DNA from: Auriscalpium vulgare
Lineage: Eukaryota > Basidiomycota > Agaricomycetes > Russulales > Auriscalpiaceae
NCBI GenBank assembly: GCA_019915015.1
Contig: JAHBBC010000001.1
Location: forward strand, 868,001-932,000
DNA: 64,000 nucleotides
Direction: 5' to 3'
Shown in pieces: positions 9,704-21,770 of the stretch. The notes under the pieces are model-generated. The model was given only the letters and a program-made list of their open reading frames with translations, searched no databases and was not told the DNA's origin. Numbering within the stretch: position 1 is the stretch's first letter; each line of letters opens with the position of its first letter. Both the position numbers and the translations under genes were made by a program.

Positions 9704-10311
9704 CGGGAGAAGGGGGCCCAGAGGTCACGCGGGCAGAAGGACATCAGTCTCAACGCAGGATGCTAATAGATTACTGTACAATAGATTAGATTAGGTCGGA
9801 GTTCGAAGATCTGTAGGTATATAAGTCGTGTACTGACAGCAACGTACATCATCAATACAACGTGTTTCTTTTTCTTTTCCTCTCCTTGTCTCGCCGTCTC
9901 TTATTCTTCTCTTCTTCAAGTCTCCCGCAAGTAAAGTAGTTGCTAGACGACTACGAGAACTGACGACGCGACAACGCGACGAGTCACGAGCGCGTGAGGC
10001 TTCTTGAGCGCCATCAGTGCGCCCACAGAACCACACACGCGCGACACACTTGAGCCGTCGGCGCCTCGCCCATCTCTCTCTCGAGCCAGTCACCAGGAGG
10101 AAGCCTCCTAACGACTGAGCTCCCGCTCGGGCCTTGCGCCTACGGGCGTGATCACATCTCCTCGCCCTCCACTCCTTCCGTGCTACGGAGGAGGTCTGTC
10201 AACACGGGGAAGCCCCGTACCAACAGGACGACACACCTTTGGTTCCTTCCTGGGCTCGTCTCTCGCCCGTCCTACCCCGAATCTCGAGACTCACCTGCTA
10301 GAGGCGTGTTA
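9699..10311 (+). repeat. 3' LTR of a chromovirus copy
   Basis: 613 bp, starting TGTGACGGGAGA after the tract ACTGGGGGGGCTT. It is very similar to the LTRs at 46988 and 58890, including TATATAAG near 9818 and the closing ACTCACCTGCTAGAGGCG block. Its last bases (GTGTTA) differ from the usual GTCTCA. Confidence 0.8.
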
Positions 10312-10477
10312 ACTCTCTTCTACCGGGAGTTGACTCTGGCATTCAAGACAGGATTGGTTGCCCAGGAGGTCAACGTCTCAAAGTTGGGACATAGGGTATT
10401 TGCACCTACGATGGGTGATATCCTTGATCATTGGTGAATTAGAACCCATACGGGTTATAGCCAAGGTTGACAACAGC

Positions 10478-10557
10478 ATAGTAGCTCAGTGGTTAGAGCA
10501 CTACGGGTGCATACGAATAGGGTCGCCGGTTCGATTCCAGCCTGTGCCGCTTTTCTG
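10478..10557 (+). tRNA. tRNA-like sequence with Pol III boxes
   Basis: TAGCTCAGTGG (box A) and GGTTCGATTCC (box B) are spaced as in a tRNA, and TTTT follows. A D stem GCTC/GAGC is perfect. A T stem GCCGG/CCAGC has one mismatch, and an acceptor GCATAG/CTGTGC includes one G-T pair. The anticodon arm does not fold cleanly. It may be a degenerate tRNA or the head of a SINE. An 8-bp hairpin (CTTACAGC/GCTGTAAG) lies just downstream near 10578. Confidence 0.45.
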
Positions 10558-10655
10558 GGTATTATGTAATCCTGGTCTTACAGCGCGTGAGCTGTAAGAT
10601 ACAGGGAGCAATCTCATTACAGACGGGGTGTGTTTTCTGACTGTCTGTCCCCTAG

Positions 10656-10788
10656 GTTAAAGGGCGCTAAGCGTGTCAAGCACAGTGACAGTGACAACGA
10701 CGCAGGGAGTGGGTCCGGCTGCGAGTTGGTGTCGTCTGATGAGTTCATCAACGTCGAGGAGTTTGAGAGAACCTTCGGGGGCCGATAG
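10656..10788 (+). CDS. Possible terminal exon of an unrecognised gene
   Basis: After an acceptor-like CCCCTAG the frame encodes a basic then acidic/serine-rich tail (KRVKHSDSDNDAG, then SSDEFINVEEFERTFGG) and a stop at 10786-10788. Composition and acceptor are exon-like, but no upstream exon was found because the LTR lies close by. It could be the leftover 3' end of a gene destroyed by the retrotransposon pile-up. Confidence 0.25.
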
Positions 10789-11585
10789 GCGACCGGCTGG
10801 TGTCTGTGGCATGGTCCGGCGTAGGTCTGTGCGTGCGGGTGGCTGTGTGTGCTAGCATCTGTGTGTCCTAGGTGTACCCTATGTTGTGTCTGGTGTGCTG
10901 ATGTGATCACACTGCGGTCTGAATGTGAACACATTGTGGTTTGAAAGTGTACAGAGTGATGCCTGAATAAGGCCTGAGTAGTGTCTTATGATGTGCTTAG
11001 GGCATAGTGAGAGCTGGATGATGTCCAGGTCCTGTAAGGCATTATTATGACCCGGGTTAGTATGGGTTAACCTTAAGTTATGCTTAGCTTGATAAGGCCT
11101 TATAAGAGCTGATTGGTGACTTATAAGGAGGGAGGGGATTTCAAGATGGAATGACTTTGAGTGAATATCACCTTTGACATTACATATGAATCACAGCTGT
11201 GAATTAAATTTCACCCTAGAATCACATATGAATTGCACACAAGATAGATACAATAAGGCCGGGAGATATTCTGAAATGTACCGAAGGAATTGTCCTGCCA
11301 TGCTCTGCAATGGCCCTTTAAAGACTAGTTGCTAACTGTGAACTATTCTTCTTTTGCCAGCCTGAACCATGGTTCCTGAATTGTTATGCCAGGACACATC
11401 TCATCTCTTGCCCCACTTTTTTAATCCTTCAACATTGATGAGCATATATATTAACCAGTATGACTTAAGATAACACCAAATCTCCCATCAGCATTGCATT
11501 CTGTAACACCCTCATACAGTGGGTCTACTCCGTACCTAGCCATTCCGAATCATATTAGTATACTCACACCCAATGTAATAAGAGC
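10789..11585. other. Non-coding stretch, no feature recognised
   Basis: AT-rich sequence with short imperfect repeats (for example TGAATGTGAACACATTGTGG and ACATATGAAT twice). I see no gene, RNA or element end in it. Confidence 0.5.
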
Positions 11586-14343
11586 TTACTTTGGTCCACT
11601 TGTCTCTAACAATGTGAGGGATGTGTGATATTTTGAGGACCAAAGGGTATCAGAGGGACTGACTAGCTGGATGTGATGACTAAAGCTAATTGGATCCACC
11701 TCTATAGTACATTCATATTTGAGTTCCTGGGGCTGCTGTTCATCCAGGCCCGCAAAGGTAGAAGAAGTGGCACACTGTTGGCTACTGGCAATTGAGCAAT
11801 CAAGCCAGTAAGTGTGTGTAGATAAAACCTCTGAAACTGAAATTACAATGTTAATAAAAGTGTCACTCATAGAAGACAGACAATACTTTTCATAGGGTGT
11901 AATTCAACCCCAACTGGCTCACAACCAGTCCAGATAGATTTGAATTCTGGTTCATTCATGAAGACATAACAGTGGTATTTCAAGAAAAGCAATCTTCGAG
12001 TAGTGCCAGAGGTTGGAGGTACAAAGTGGATGGCACTGCTGAATCTGATATTCCATGTCAGTATCAGGCGCTTTACAACATGCAAATAATAGTATAGTAC
12101 CTTCCTTCCCTTCTTTCTCCCAGAAACCTCATCTGTTGGTCTGGCCCTTCTTGAAAAATTGGAGCATCCATGTCTTGTATATCAAAACAATTCTGGCTCC
12201 AAGTTAATACAACTCGGTGTCCATATTGAGCAGTGGGGTCCCGATCAAAGATGTTGAACAGCGGGAAGAAACAGGGATCAGTGTTTATAACATAGCCCAC
12301 ATCCCCCAGCTGTGATTTTGCTGGTAGTTTCATTAAAAATTCAAATGGATAGCTATGACCCATGGGAGTGGGTGGGTAGGGCACTGTCAATAAATAGCAT
12401 GTCTTAGTTTAAACATTGTGAAAAGAAGGTAAGAACATACATGGATCACCCACAAGATGACTGCTAATTTTTTGACGAAGGAGACCTGGCATACAGTAGT
12501 ACTGTCCACTAGGAGATTTGCACTGCAGCTAAATCATATATCAGCACTTTCTTTACATGAAGTTGGATAACAGCACTTACTGCAAAAAAAATACGAGCCT
12601 GAATGACTCTGAACAAGTTGCCATTCCAACTGTCTTTAGCCTTAGCATCAGGGATTCCCGGCCAGTACATCATTGCAGCTGGCTGCAGTTGGGACTGTTT
12701 AGATGATAATCCAACCACAACATTATCACTGTTGTCATCAACAACCAATGTGCTATTCTATATTTGAAATTCATATTAGCTGCATGAGTCATACTAAGTG
12801 GTAATAGACCTCACTTTAAGAAATAAGCAAAGTTGATCTTTGTCTAGAGACAGATGTTGTGCAATAAATAATGCAGCCGACTGTGTATTTTTAATATCTA
12901 GTATTATCAGGACATCAACGGGCACTCACCAACATATCAGTGGCCTAAGATATGTGTGAGTAATGAATCATTGGCACAGATACTAGAAAATAAGCGTACT
13001 GCTTGACAAAGCTTGCTCACACCAGGGTCCGTCTTCTCAGTTTGTGCAACACGATACATATATGAGGTATATTCAAGTGTCTGCACTGCAAGAAATCGAT
13101 ACACATCTAGAGGCAATTTGAAAAGATGCACTATACCATTTGATAGCAAGATGAATGGATTGGGTGTTTCTTCATCAGAGTATCCAACAAGCTGGGGGAG
13201 GTTTGCATGGCTAAGATGATGGACCATCAGGGACAAGGTGAGTTATAAATCAGAACAACATACAAGAGATTTTGCAAGATCTGCACTTCTTCTGCCCACT
13301 ACAAATTTATGACCGATATCCCAGAGTCACTTTACACATCATTGTGGGCCAGCAGTGGACACACCAATTTCTTCTCTTTCTTGTCCAGCCCACGATATGT
13401 CTTCACCAGTACCTTCTGCCCATCCACAATTCCTTCTGTGGTACCCGAGAACCAGCCAAGTGCCTGATTGTTCATCCTCTCTAACTTGACTACAGATTGA
13501 TGGTATCTGCGGAACTACAAAATGCACACCGGTCAGCACACCTATCCACAACTTACAGTAGGTTACATACCCCGTGGATGTCCTTTGACACAGAGGAGCC
13601 GTGGCTCTGGGTCGATAGCACAGCGTGCTGTATATCCAACAGTCGTTCCGATTGCATGTGTAGCGCATACTGCACTGCAACCATAGAGGTAAGCTACGGT
13701 CAAATTGTTAGAATTGGTGGTCTATCATAAACTCAACATGCTCACCTGAAACATTGCTTGCATATCCTGCAAACAGCGCTCATGGTCATCGAGAAGGCCA
13801 GAGAATTTCGACCCGCACAGAATTCGTCGGGCGACACTGGCGGAAGCAATCTGCTTCATGGCGTCTCGCAAGGAAAGTAGCACGCTGCAGAAATCAGTCA
13901 CGAGAACATCAACATACATGCACGAACTTACTGCGAGAACTTGACAACACTTTCGAGCAATGCCGGAGGTGCGTCGTCCCATTTACCCTCCATTGCCTCC
14001 TTGAGCTCGTACAGAATCGTGAAAGCCCGCTGGGAAAGGCGGAAACAACGATCGCGATTGGCTTGGACGCACTGGATCACGGGTGACAGCTGAGCGCTAA
14101 TTTATCAAGTTCAGCGCGACAGACACATACCGTGTATGCATCCAAGACGCTTATGAGAGCCGTCGCGGCAACCGACACCGCGGGGATGGGTACTAGAGTC
14201 GCGACCTGAGCGAACATGTGGGCCAGCGTTAACCCAGCATCGACTACGGGCGAATCGGCCGGGCGCGGGGTCCTCTGGACAGAGAACGATGTAGACGAGG
14301 CTCGTTGAACGATAGTTGTCGATCCACGTATAGCAAGACGCAT
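11586..14343 (-). CDS. Kinase-like gene A (multi-exon, basidiomycete family)
   Basis: The start is ATG at 14343 (MRLAIRGST). Exons supported by splice sites and by comparison with gene B are 14131-14343, 13932-14089, 13746-13884, 13571-13693, 13365-13514, 13264-13298 and one from 13210; more exons continue to a stop at 11586. The N-terminus is a helical module (VPIPAVSVAATALISVLDAY, then LRDAMKQIASASVARRI). A kinase N-lobe follows: GTTEGIVDGQKVLVKTY (Gly loop and lysine), EEVQILQNLFHANLPQL and GYSDEETPNPFILLSN. I see no HRD or DFG motif, so it would be an N-lobe-only pseudokinase. The C-terminal part has LGDVGYV and PIFQEG blocks. The role is unknown; such proteins in mushrooms are mostly uncharacterised. 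Some internal exon ends are approximate. Confidence 0.6.
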
Positions 14344-15866
14344 GCTGGTAGTAGTGGATACGGTCGAGGACGATGTTGGTGTACGTGGGCGACGAGAAAA
14401 GAGATTGGCGGGGCTGTGGACCCTTGTGGACCCTTGTGGACGCATATGGGCGATAAGAATCAGCGCTCAGCCTTGCAGCATACCTGTATTCGTAGCCGAG
14501 CTTCTGCGATGCGATGAGATCAGGCGCCCGCTTCCCATGCCCCGTAGCTTCGCACGCATACCTAACGTCCTTCGCATTGAGTCTGTAGCAATACCTTTCA
14601 ATTTCTGCTCTGCCCCGAGGTCGAGCAGGAGACCTTCGTGTTGAGTCGCCCGCGTTGAACGCCGCGGCGAGTCTTTGGCGAGTCTTTGGGCACGAGGCGC
14701 GTCGGCAAGACGCAGCCTTCGCCACCCGCCCTAGCTGCACAGCAGCGAGTTCAGCATGCTTTGAACGTCCCGGGTCGAGACGAGCGATTCATCGCGGTAG
14801 TCACCGTAATGTTCAGGCAGGAGAATGCGAGTCTGAATGCAAACAATGTCGTTGGTTCCGTGCATACAAAGAAGACTACCAGGACTACGAGCTTCGACCC
14901 ATCTAGCTGGGACCTTGGGTGAAAGTGCTTAGTGAGGACAGCGACGAGTGATCGAGAGGGCGAGAACATACCGGTTTAAAGCCCGATTCAGCTCCATCGC
15001 CATCGTCGTCAACTTCTAGATGAACACGGCGACCTCGTCCTGCTTACGCGGGACAGTCAATCCTGCGCACGTTCTGTTGCCGGCGTTGGTGCAACTGCGA
15101 TGAATGGCGCTGGGATTGCGAGCCGGTGCATCCTCTTGGCTGAGACTGCGCAGTCAGGTCGTCAGTACATCTCTGAATCGCGAGTAAACAGTCTTGCGCA
15201 CCTCTGTAAGTGCGATCACTCGTCTGGCCTGTATTGATTAGCTTGAATCAAGCCAAGGGATCTTGGTCAGGCAGGGGGCGAGCATTAATGTGAGAGTGAC
15301 AACCTGTGAGAGGAGTCGGTGAGTACATGGCCATAAGAGCGCCGGACAAACCTACCTATAGCTGCCTTAGAAGTGTTTGACTATTCTCCAGGCTCCTGAC
15401 TGCTGGAGAGGCTCGTCAATATGTGAAGGGGTTTCAAAGAGGCAGTGACGAAGGCGTGCGGAATGCGTATGGCCCGGGAGAGCAGATACCGCTGTAGCGC
15501 GGACTCGGACTCTTTCGCGAGACGAATGAAAGCGAGTTATCGGGCAGGTTTTTGTGTCAAGCCCTTCGGGTGGGTGAGGAGCCGGTATACAAGATGCTCA
15601 TGACGGTCGAAGGGAGCGAGATCTCTATGCCAATCGTCAGTGAGCGCAGAGACAAAGAAACGGAGGTCGACGCACCGCCAAACTTCTGCGCATCCAACAC
15701 GCAAATCCTACTACCCGGGTCGTCTTCTACGACGTGAACCTTGAGGCTTTGAGCACGGTGGTACGGCTGCTCAGTTTTGCGCGTACTGGTAGCGCGTCGT
15801 CCGTGTCTGTCGACCGATTTTGCAAAGGTGAGTTTTATTGTTACAGCTATGGATGGAAGTACTTAC
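14344..15866. other. Upstream region of gene A, partly shared with gene B
   Basis: Blocks here (the tandem GGACCCTTGTGGA near 14415, the GAGTCGGTGAGTACATGG block near 15310, and the TVEGSExSM block near 15605) have diverged counterparts upstream of gene B (near 62680, 63317 and 63525). The duplication therefore covers more than the gene. The frames are broken and no gene can be defined. Confidence 0.45.
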
Positions 15867-16029
15867 CAACGATCCTCTGCGTCGAAACAAATAACATCGC
15901 GAGGTAGGCGCGCCAGAAGTCAGAGTTCAGTAGATGATGGCGGGTGTGTGTGAAGGTGACGACCGAGGTGCGCCCGCCGTGCGACTTGGTCGATCTATCT
16001 TGCTTCCGTCCACCATCATCCGCCGACAT
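15867..16029 (-). CDS. Possible first exon of an unrecognised gene (duplicated upstream of gene B)
   Basis: ATG at 16029 opens 54 codons ending in HHLLNSDFWRAYLAM, followed by a good donor GTAAGTAC. The related stretch at 63757-63960 reads YLLESDFWPACVTM. Conservation of the DFW block in two copies argues for coding. Downstream exons could not be traced. No function recognised. Confidence 0.3.
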
Positions 16030-16259
16030 TCATGCCATCCCAGTCCACGATGCTCTCTCTCTCCGGGCGTTATTGACTCTCCCTCGTCCTCCAATATATG
16101 ATCTGTCCGCTCTCATTCGCCGAGACCTTCGCGGGCAATTTCAATCAAGAGCCGCCGTGGACGTAGCAGCGCGACCACCGCCATAATCCGCCTTTTTGAC
16201 ACACTCATGACGCCATACCTGATGGTCTGTTAGCCTGGCAAGGCTTCTGCGCGGCTTCT

Positions 16260-16965
16260 TCCTGACCGACCGTTGTGAGTTGCGTGTCTTCCCTACATTG
16301 CTCTACTTCAACGTCTTCGTATTAGCGTCTGTCGACGTACCGCCGTGCTGTACCCTCCAATTCACGTCATCCCGCTGCCCGTGTGCTGTGTAGGGCCCCC
16401 CGCTCTACGCTTCATCCCAAACGTGGTGCGGCCTGTCAACGTCCCGTGCCCGCCTCTACCCATCTCTGCGCGCCCAACGGCCCAACCCCATTAGCTCGCA
16501 GAGATGCTCGCCTGGAATGTAGCCTTCAACTTTCCGTTCTTCTCTCTAACACTGCACCTGATAAGGATCGATATCTTCCGCCGAGGAACTACGCGCACAC
16601 CTGTCCTCCCAGTCTCGCCTTCGCTCCGCACCCGCTCACGCCCACGCCCATCACCCCACCTCTCCTTGCGTGCGCCTTACCCCGACCTCGCAACTCCACC
16701 CCGACCTCGCAACTCTGCCCCCACGCGGACATATGGGACGCCTTCTGCCTCCTATGCGCGGCCCAAGTCAACGCTGCGAAACGTCGAGGCGCTACTGGGG
16801 ATCGCGTGGCGACACGGGCGACTGCAAGCAGAGGAATATCGCGCGTGCGTTCGCGGAAAGGATGAGCGAGAAGCAGGGTGGGCGATGAACAGCGTAGTGG
16901 AGGTGATCGCGATGCAGCTTTCGATGCGCATCTGGTGATCTGGTTGCATGGACGTCAAGACGAGT
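16260..16965 (+). repeat. Gene-like duplicated fragment, copy 1
   Basis: It is similar to 19365-20060 in direct orientation. Both contain a donor TTGTGAGTTGCGTG with an acceptor 45-55 bp later, and a frame with ADIWDAFCLL (here) or ADVWDAFPLL (there). The reading frame between is rich in Pro/Arg/Thr and interrupted. It looks like the remains of a duplicated intron-containing gene of unknown function. Confidence 0.35.
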
Positions 16966-19364
16966 GGGCAAATGAGATGTTCAGCGAGACACACGGCGGC
17001 TTGGTTTCAGCGATGGACTGAGGTGCGTTGGGACGACCGTTTCTCTTTCGGGCGACCAATATTTATGCCAACCACCTTGCAGTCTTGGATCATATTATGT
17101 ATACGGTAAGTTTGTTGTACATGTGCCATCCAATCGTCCAATCTAAACGCAGGAGGGCAGGAAGAGACTGAGGACGTACGGATATTCGAGAGCTCGCGCG
17201 AGAAAGGAAGTTGACGCTTCGAGGATACGGCAGTGCGGGACTGTGACGCGGGGATGTACGTATGTATGATAACTGCAGTATTCAAGTTTCAACAAGGTAC
17301 GACGCGGTGCCGCGATTGAAGTCGACCCCAGCGACGGATCCGCCCATGGTGAAGACGGCTACGCTCCTGTCGGACGCTGTCTAACAATATCGATGGGCCC
17401 AATTCCGTCGAGCTCGAAGTTATGGGACTATGATCAGAAGCAGCGACGTGCGTATGTATACATACTCGAGTGACAGACTGAGATAAGACTAGGACAGGCT
17501 GACTAGCGCGTGGTGCAAGTACTACTGCGTCTGGGAAATCACGACAGATTGAGCACGATGAAACCTGGCAATCGATGCGCTTGTCAGCGAGCGGCGTGCG
17601 CAAGGGAAGCCATAGACTCACGGCTCACGGGAGACGGAGACGGCGCATATATGCGTGGTGTTGGGGGCGATGCAGTCGCGCGGACATGCACGGACGGGAC
17701 TGGGCCACAGGGCGACACGCATCTGGCTAGCGAGTGGGTGAGCGACTGGGCCGCCAGAGCAAACGCCCGCTGTCTCGGGGCCGTGTTGCAAGGAGTCGGG
17801 GCGACAGTACGTACCGTGATCCAAATGGGTGCGAAGGGAGGCTGACCGGTACAGTCCCCAGCACAGGACCTCGGGTCCAATGTCCGACGCCGGATATCCT
17901 CGGGGCATTCCATATGTCCAGAGTTTGCCCGTACCTGTGCAGGTCCGGGCATCCTCTGGGCATCCTCAGGGCTTTCCGCATGTCCAGAGGATGTCCGGAG
18001 CTGGTCAACAGGGCGCAGGTCAGGATCTGGTCCGGGCTTTGCTTGCTGTTCCTAATATTTTGGTCATTTTCGCTCGAATTATGCTCATGATGATTATGTA
18101 AATAGCGCATATATTCTCAATTTATTCTAGCTACATATTACAGGGCTACGACAAAGACTATATACACGACGCACCGGGCCCTCTATACAGCAATGCAAGT
18201 GCCCACCCTGTTGACCGACAGTTTAAGTGATGCACGAGCAAAGGACAGAGTGAGTGCTTACCAGCGGCTCGTGCGCAAGCGGACTTTGGTGGACTACAAA
18301 GGAGAAAGTGAGTTTGCGCAGTCTACGAGCCACTGTTACTCACCTTGGATGTCGCGCGCGGGTGCACATACACTGGAGCAAGCAGGAGTTAGCGGCCTTC
18401 GGAGACAACATTACTTGACACAGCACGTACCTCTCGAGTCTCGCAGTCCGAGGCAGATGATCGGTTGCGCGTTCTCGCTGAGACGAAGTGTCCAACATGA
18501 AGCTCCTGCTAGCTGATACGAGTCAACCATTCACTTTGAATGTATAGCGCGCGAGGGCAACGCGAGGGGGACTCGGGAGCGGTCGCGGGGGAGATGGGGG
18601 AAGCGGGGAAAGGAGCGAACGAGCTGAATGGGCGACGCACGACGTTATATATGCACCCCCATCCCCAGCTTTCGCACGGGGTCGGGAAGGCAACGCTTGG
18701 GGTGACGGCGGAGTAGGCGGGGTCACGACTTGGGGACGCGTCGCGCGTTGTTTGGCTATGTGTCGGACACCAAACAAAGGGCCCAGCTGCCCAGCTCCGG
18801 ACACGTCGGGATCTCACCGCCAGCTCCGGACAGACCAGGGCCTTCCCAATTCCCTGACCTACCCGCCGCCGGACATTTGGGGCCGATGTGCTGTGCAGGT
18901 GTGGGACCGTGGTAGGAAGGCGGGGGCGCCGTACACCGAGGGTCCATAGGCCTCGCGGGCGTACTGCAAGGCAAGCGCGCCCACCAAGCTCACGCGCCGG
19001 CGAGAGCGGCCTGACCGCCGCTTGGACCGTGCTTCCTGAAGGGACGCCATCTTCGTGAGAGGAGGATCTGACAAGCGATCGGCGTGCACGGGTATATACC
19101 CTATTTGGCCTCGCTCACGAAGCCAAAGTCGCGTCGGCACTTACGCGGGCTCCGCGGAGCAGGAACAGGACTTCAGCTGGGAAGACGAGGACGAGAAGAG
19201 CTGCTCGCCGCCCGCCGTCGCACACTCACAGCACACACCCTCCTCTGAGGCCGAGACCAAGACCGCCAAATCTTTACGTGCGCCACAGCACCATCTGCGC
19301 GCACCGTCGTCGCAGGCTGCGACGCCGGGTGCGCTGAGCCCGTCGCAGAGCGAGGACAGCTACT
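16966..19364. other. Intervening region, no gene defined
   Basis: Short GT...AG pairs suggest old exons, and a cluster of short repeats built on CATGTCCAGAG and CCTCGGGGCAT lies at 17870-18000. No frame long enough or conserved enough to call. CATCTTCGTGAGAGG near 19048 is echoed near 20240. Confidence 0.4.
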
Positions 19365-20060
19365 GGCTGACCGTTGTGAGTTGCGTGTTCTTCCCTTCAT
19401 TGCTCTACTCAACGTCTTCGTATGCAGCATCTTTCGACGCACCCCGGCCGCTGTGCCTCACTCGCGAAATCTACGTCATCTCGCTGCTCGTGCGCCCTGC
19501 GCAGGCCCCACCACTCCCCGCTTCGATCCACACGCCGTAGGGCTGTTGACAACCTCCGGCGCTCGACGGCACCTAACCCCATCCGCCAGGTAAGTGCCTA
19601 TCGACTTCCCTGATCCTGTCTCTAAAAATTGCGCCTCTAGCATCGAAATCTTTTTGCTTAAGACCTTGCACGCAGCTGCCCCCGCGATTAACTTCCGCGC
19701 GCCGCCCTCGCCCCTTGCGTTGCGCATGCCGTACCGGCTCGGCAATTCTACGCCGAAGCGGACGTATGGGACGCCTTCCCGCTCCTCAGGCCTCAAAACG
19801 CGCGTTCGCGTCGGCAGCACCCCGATCACCGCACTTACTCGCCGGGTCGTCGAATGCGCACCAGAAGCCAAACGCCCCGCGAGGTGCGTCCCGGGATCGC
19901 GCGGCGCCGCCGAGCAACGTCTCGCTGGTGGCACTTCGCGTGCGTGCTCGCGGAAAGGATGGGCGAGGAGCTGAGTGGGCAATGAAGACGACGGCACGCG
20001 TCGATGTATGATTTCGGGCACGCCTAGTCGCATTGACGTCAAGCGCGAACAGCGCTCACT
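19365..20060 (+). repeat. Gene-like duplicated fragment, copy 2
   Basis: Counterpart of 16260-16965. A clear intron-like segment starts GTAAGTGCC near 19590, has a CTGATCC branch-like motif and ends TCTAG about 56 bp later. Frames are otherwise interrupted. Confidence 0.35.
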
Positions 20061-20259
20061 GGTAGAGTCCACAGGCCAGCGCTAAGCGTCTGTCGCGGGC
20101 GTACTGCAAGCAGTCGGGGTGACGCCCAGGACGAGCAGAACGTTCGAGCTGGGGCTCGCCGATACTTACAGGCACAATGACCACCAAGCTGAGCGTGCGG
20201 GACCATGCGCTGTCGAGGCGCGGGCGAGGAAGGGGCGCCATCTCCGTGAGAGGAGCATC

Positions 20260-20880
20260 TGACATAGACCGGTGACCGTTCTGCCTGACGACTTGAAAGG
20301 GTGGAGGGGCGTCGTCAGACAGACCGGTCGATCTGAGTTTAAAAACATAGGCAGTTCTGAGCAGCTCCGACGCACCTAATCGGGACGTAATAACGTGACT
20401 TCGGAAGATGCCTGGACACATCGAGCATGCTCAGAACCTCAATGCCAATGAATCAAATGACAAAAATATTATTTGAGTACCATGAAGCAGTCTTATTTAT
20501 CATAGAGCTCTATCAGGGAAGTCAACAGTTAACGAGTCGAGTCGAAAGCTGAGTCGAGGCTTCCTTGCCGGTGTAGCGAGTCCAAGTAGGTCAATTAGGC
20601 ACGCCAAAGTAATCCCTAAGTGACTCATGGGCGAGATTATATCTCAGGAAGATGTCATAATTGTCTGAAAGTCGAGAACGATACACGGAAGTCTATGCGA
20701 CGGTCCTGTACGCGTTCTGGCATCTTCCGAAGTCACGTTATTGTCTCCCAAAAAGGAGCGTCGGCGCCACCTCAGAACTGCCTATGTATTCAAACTCAGA
20801 TCTGCCAGTCTGTCTGGCGACACTTCTCCTCCCCATGCCCAAGTGTCGCCGAGACAGAGTGGTTACGAGTCTACATCTGA
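20260..20880. repeat. Inverted repeat pair of about 155 bp
   Basis: 20260-20415 and 20715-20880 are diverged inverted copies. The blocks GCATCTTCCGAAGTCACG, CAGAACTGCCTATG and AAACTCAGATC are shared. The spacer is about 300 bp and AT-rich. It could be the remnant of a foldback element; no coding content. Confidence 0.45.
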
Positions 20881-20984
20881 CAAGCGATTGGCGAGCAGTA
20901 CTAGCACACCGCACGCAGGCTCACGATGCCAAACAAAGCGGCGGCGTGTTCAGTGTGTGTTGCGGCATCGGAGATCGGGCGCGC

Positions 20985-21642
20985 TGATACGCTATCACCC
21001 GGGACGGACCCTAGCGGGGCGTGCGGCGAGTGCCTCACAGGGACAACAACCACCAACACTGCCTCCTATACGTCGCGCTTCAGTCCGGGTGACTAGTCTT
21101 GCTGAGGGGGGAAGGTGTTCGTGTCGCTGTTGCGCTTCGTGCCCTTCCCGCGGTCGTGCGGGGCCACCTCCTACCGCCTAAACACCAAACTAAACACTCA
21201 CCTGCCTGGGGATGCCCTCTACGGGATCCTCCTCCGAGTGCTTCGCACCCGTGTGCGAAGCGTCCGCCTATGGGCCGTCGCACCCCCTCTTGCCTGTCCG
21301 CCTGCCTACCTGTTCCCACATCGGTGGGGTCCTTCCTTCCTAAGTCTGGTAGCGCCTCAGGCTACAGTTTCTGTGAGGTAAAGGGTGTGGGTGGCTTGCG
21401 CCGCCCACAGGTTGATTGGGTTGCTACGTCTCGCGCAGCTCCCTAAGTAGTGGCTCTACCTACGTCGCTAAGCCCTCCCGATCTAGCCCGTTCCGGTGAT
21501 CCGTTCCGTCGCCAGTCCCGGTTGCTCCTGGGTCGCCGGACCACGTTCCCATCACCCCCGCTCCCGCGACCCTGCGCCTCGCATGCTGCTTCCCCGTCTC
21601 GCGACGTCTCGCTACATGCTTGCCCGCGGCCTGAACCTATCA
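20985..21642 (-). repeat. 3' LTR of gypsy-1
   Basis: 658 bp, practically identical to 45270-45927; the one change noticed is GCTACATGC against GCTACACGC. The open frames of 70-115 codons inside it are repeated in the other LTR only because the LTRs are copies. Confidence 0.9.
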
Positions 21643-21690
21643 TTTCTCCCCCCAACTGAAACTGCAACTGTCCCCAGTTGCCAGGAACCG
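21643..21690 (-). promoter_or_regulatory. Polypurine tract and hairpin next to the 3' LTR of gypsy-1
   Basis: On the element strand a hairpin (CAACTG/CAGTTG, loop GGGA) is followed by TTTCAGTTGGGGGGAG and the LTR start TGATAGG. The purine run would prime plus-strand DNA synthesis. An almost identical module lies at 26928-26972. Confidence 0.75.
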
Positions 21691-21770
21691 TGCGGAAGCG
21701 GCATATAAGGGCTCGCGACCTTTCGCGATAACGTCGCTTGTAGCATCCCTTTGCCGATTTCTGTCCCGCG

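Noticed and set aside
21080..21446. ORFs of 79-115 codons repeated at 45365-45731
   Set aside because: They are identical only because both lie in the two LTRs of gypsy-1.
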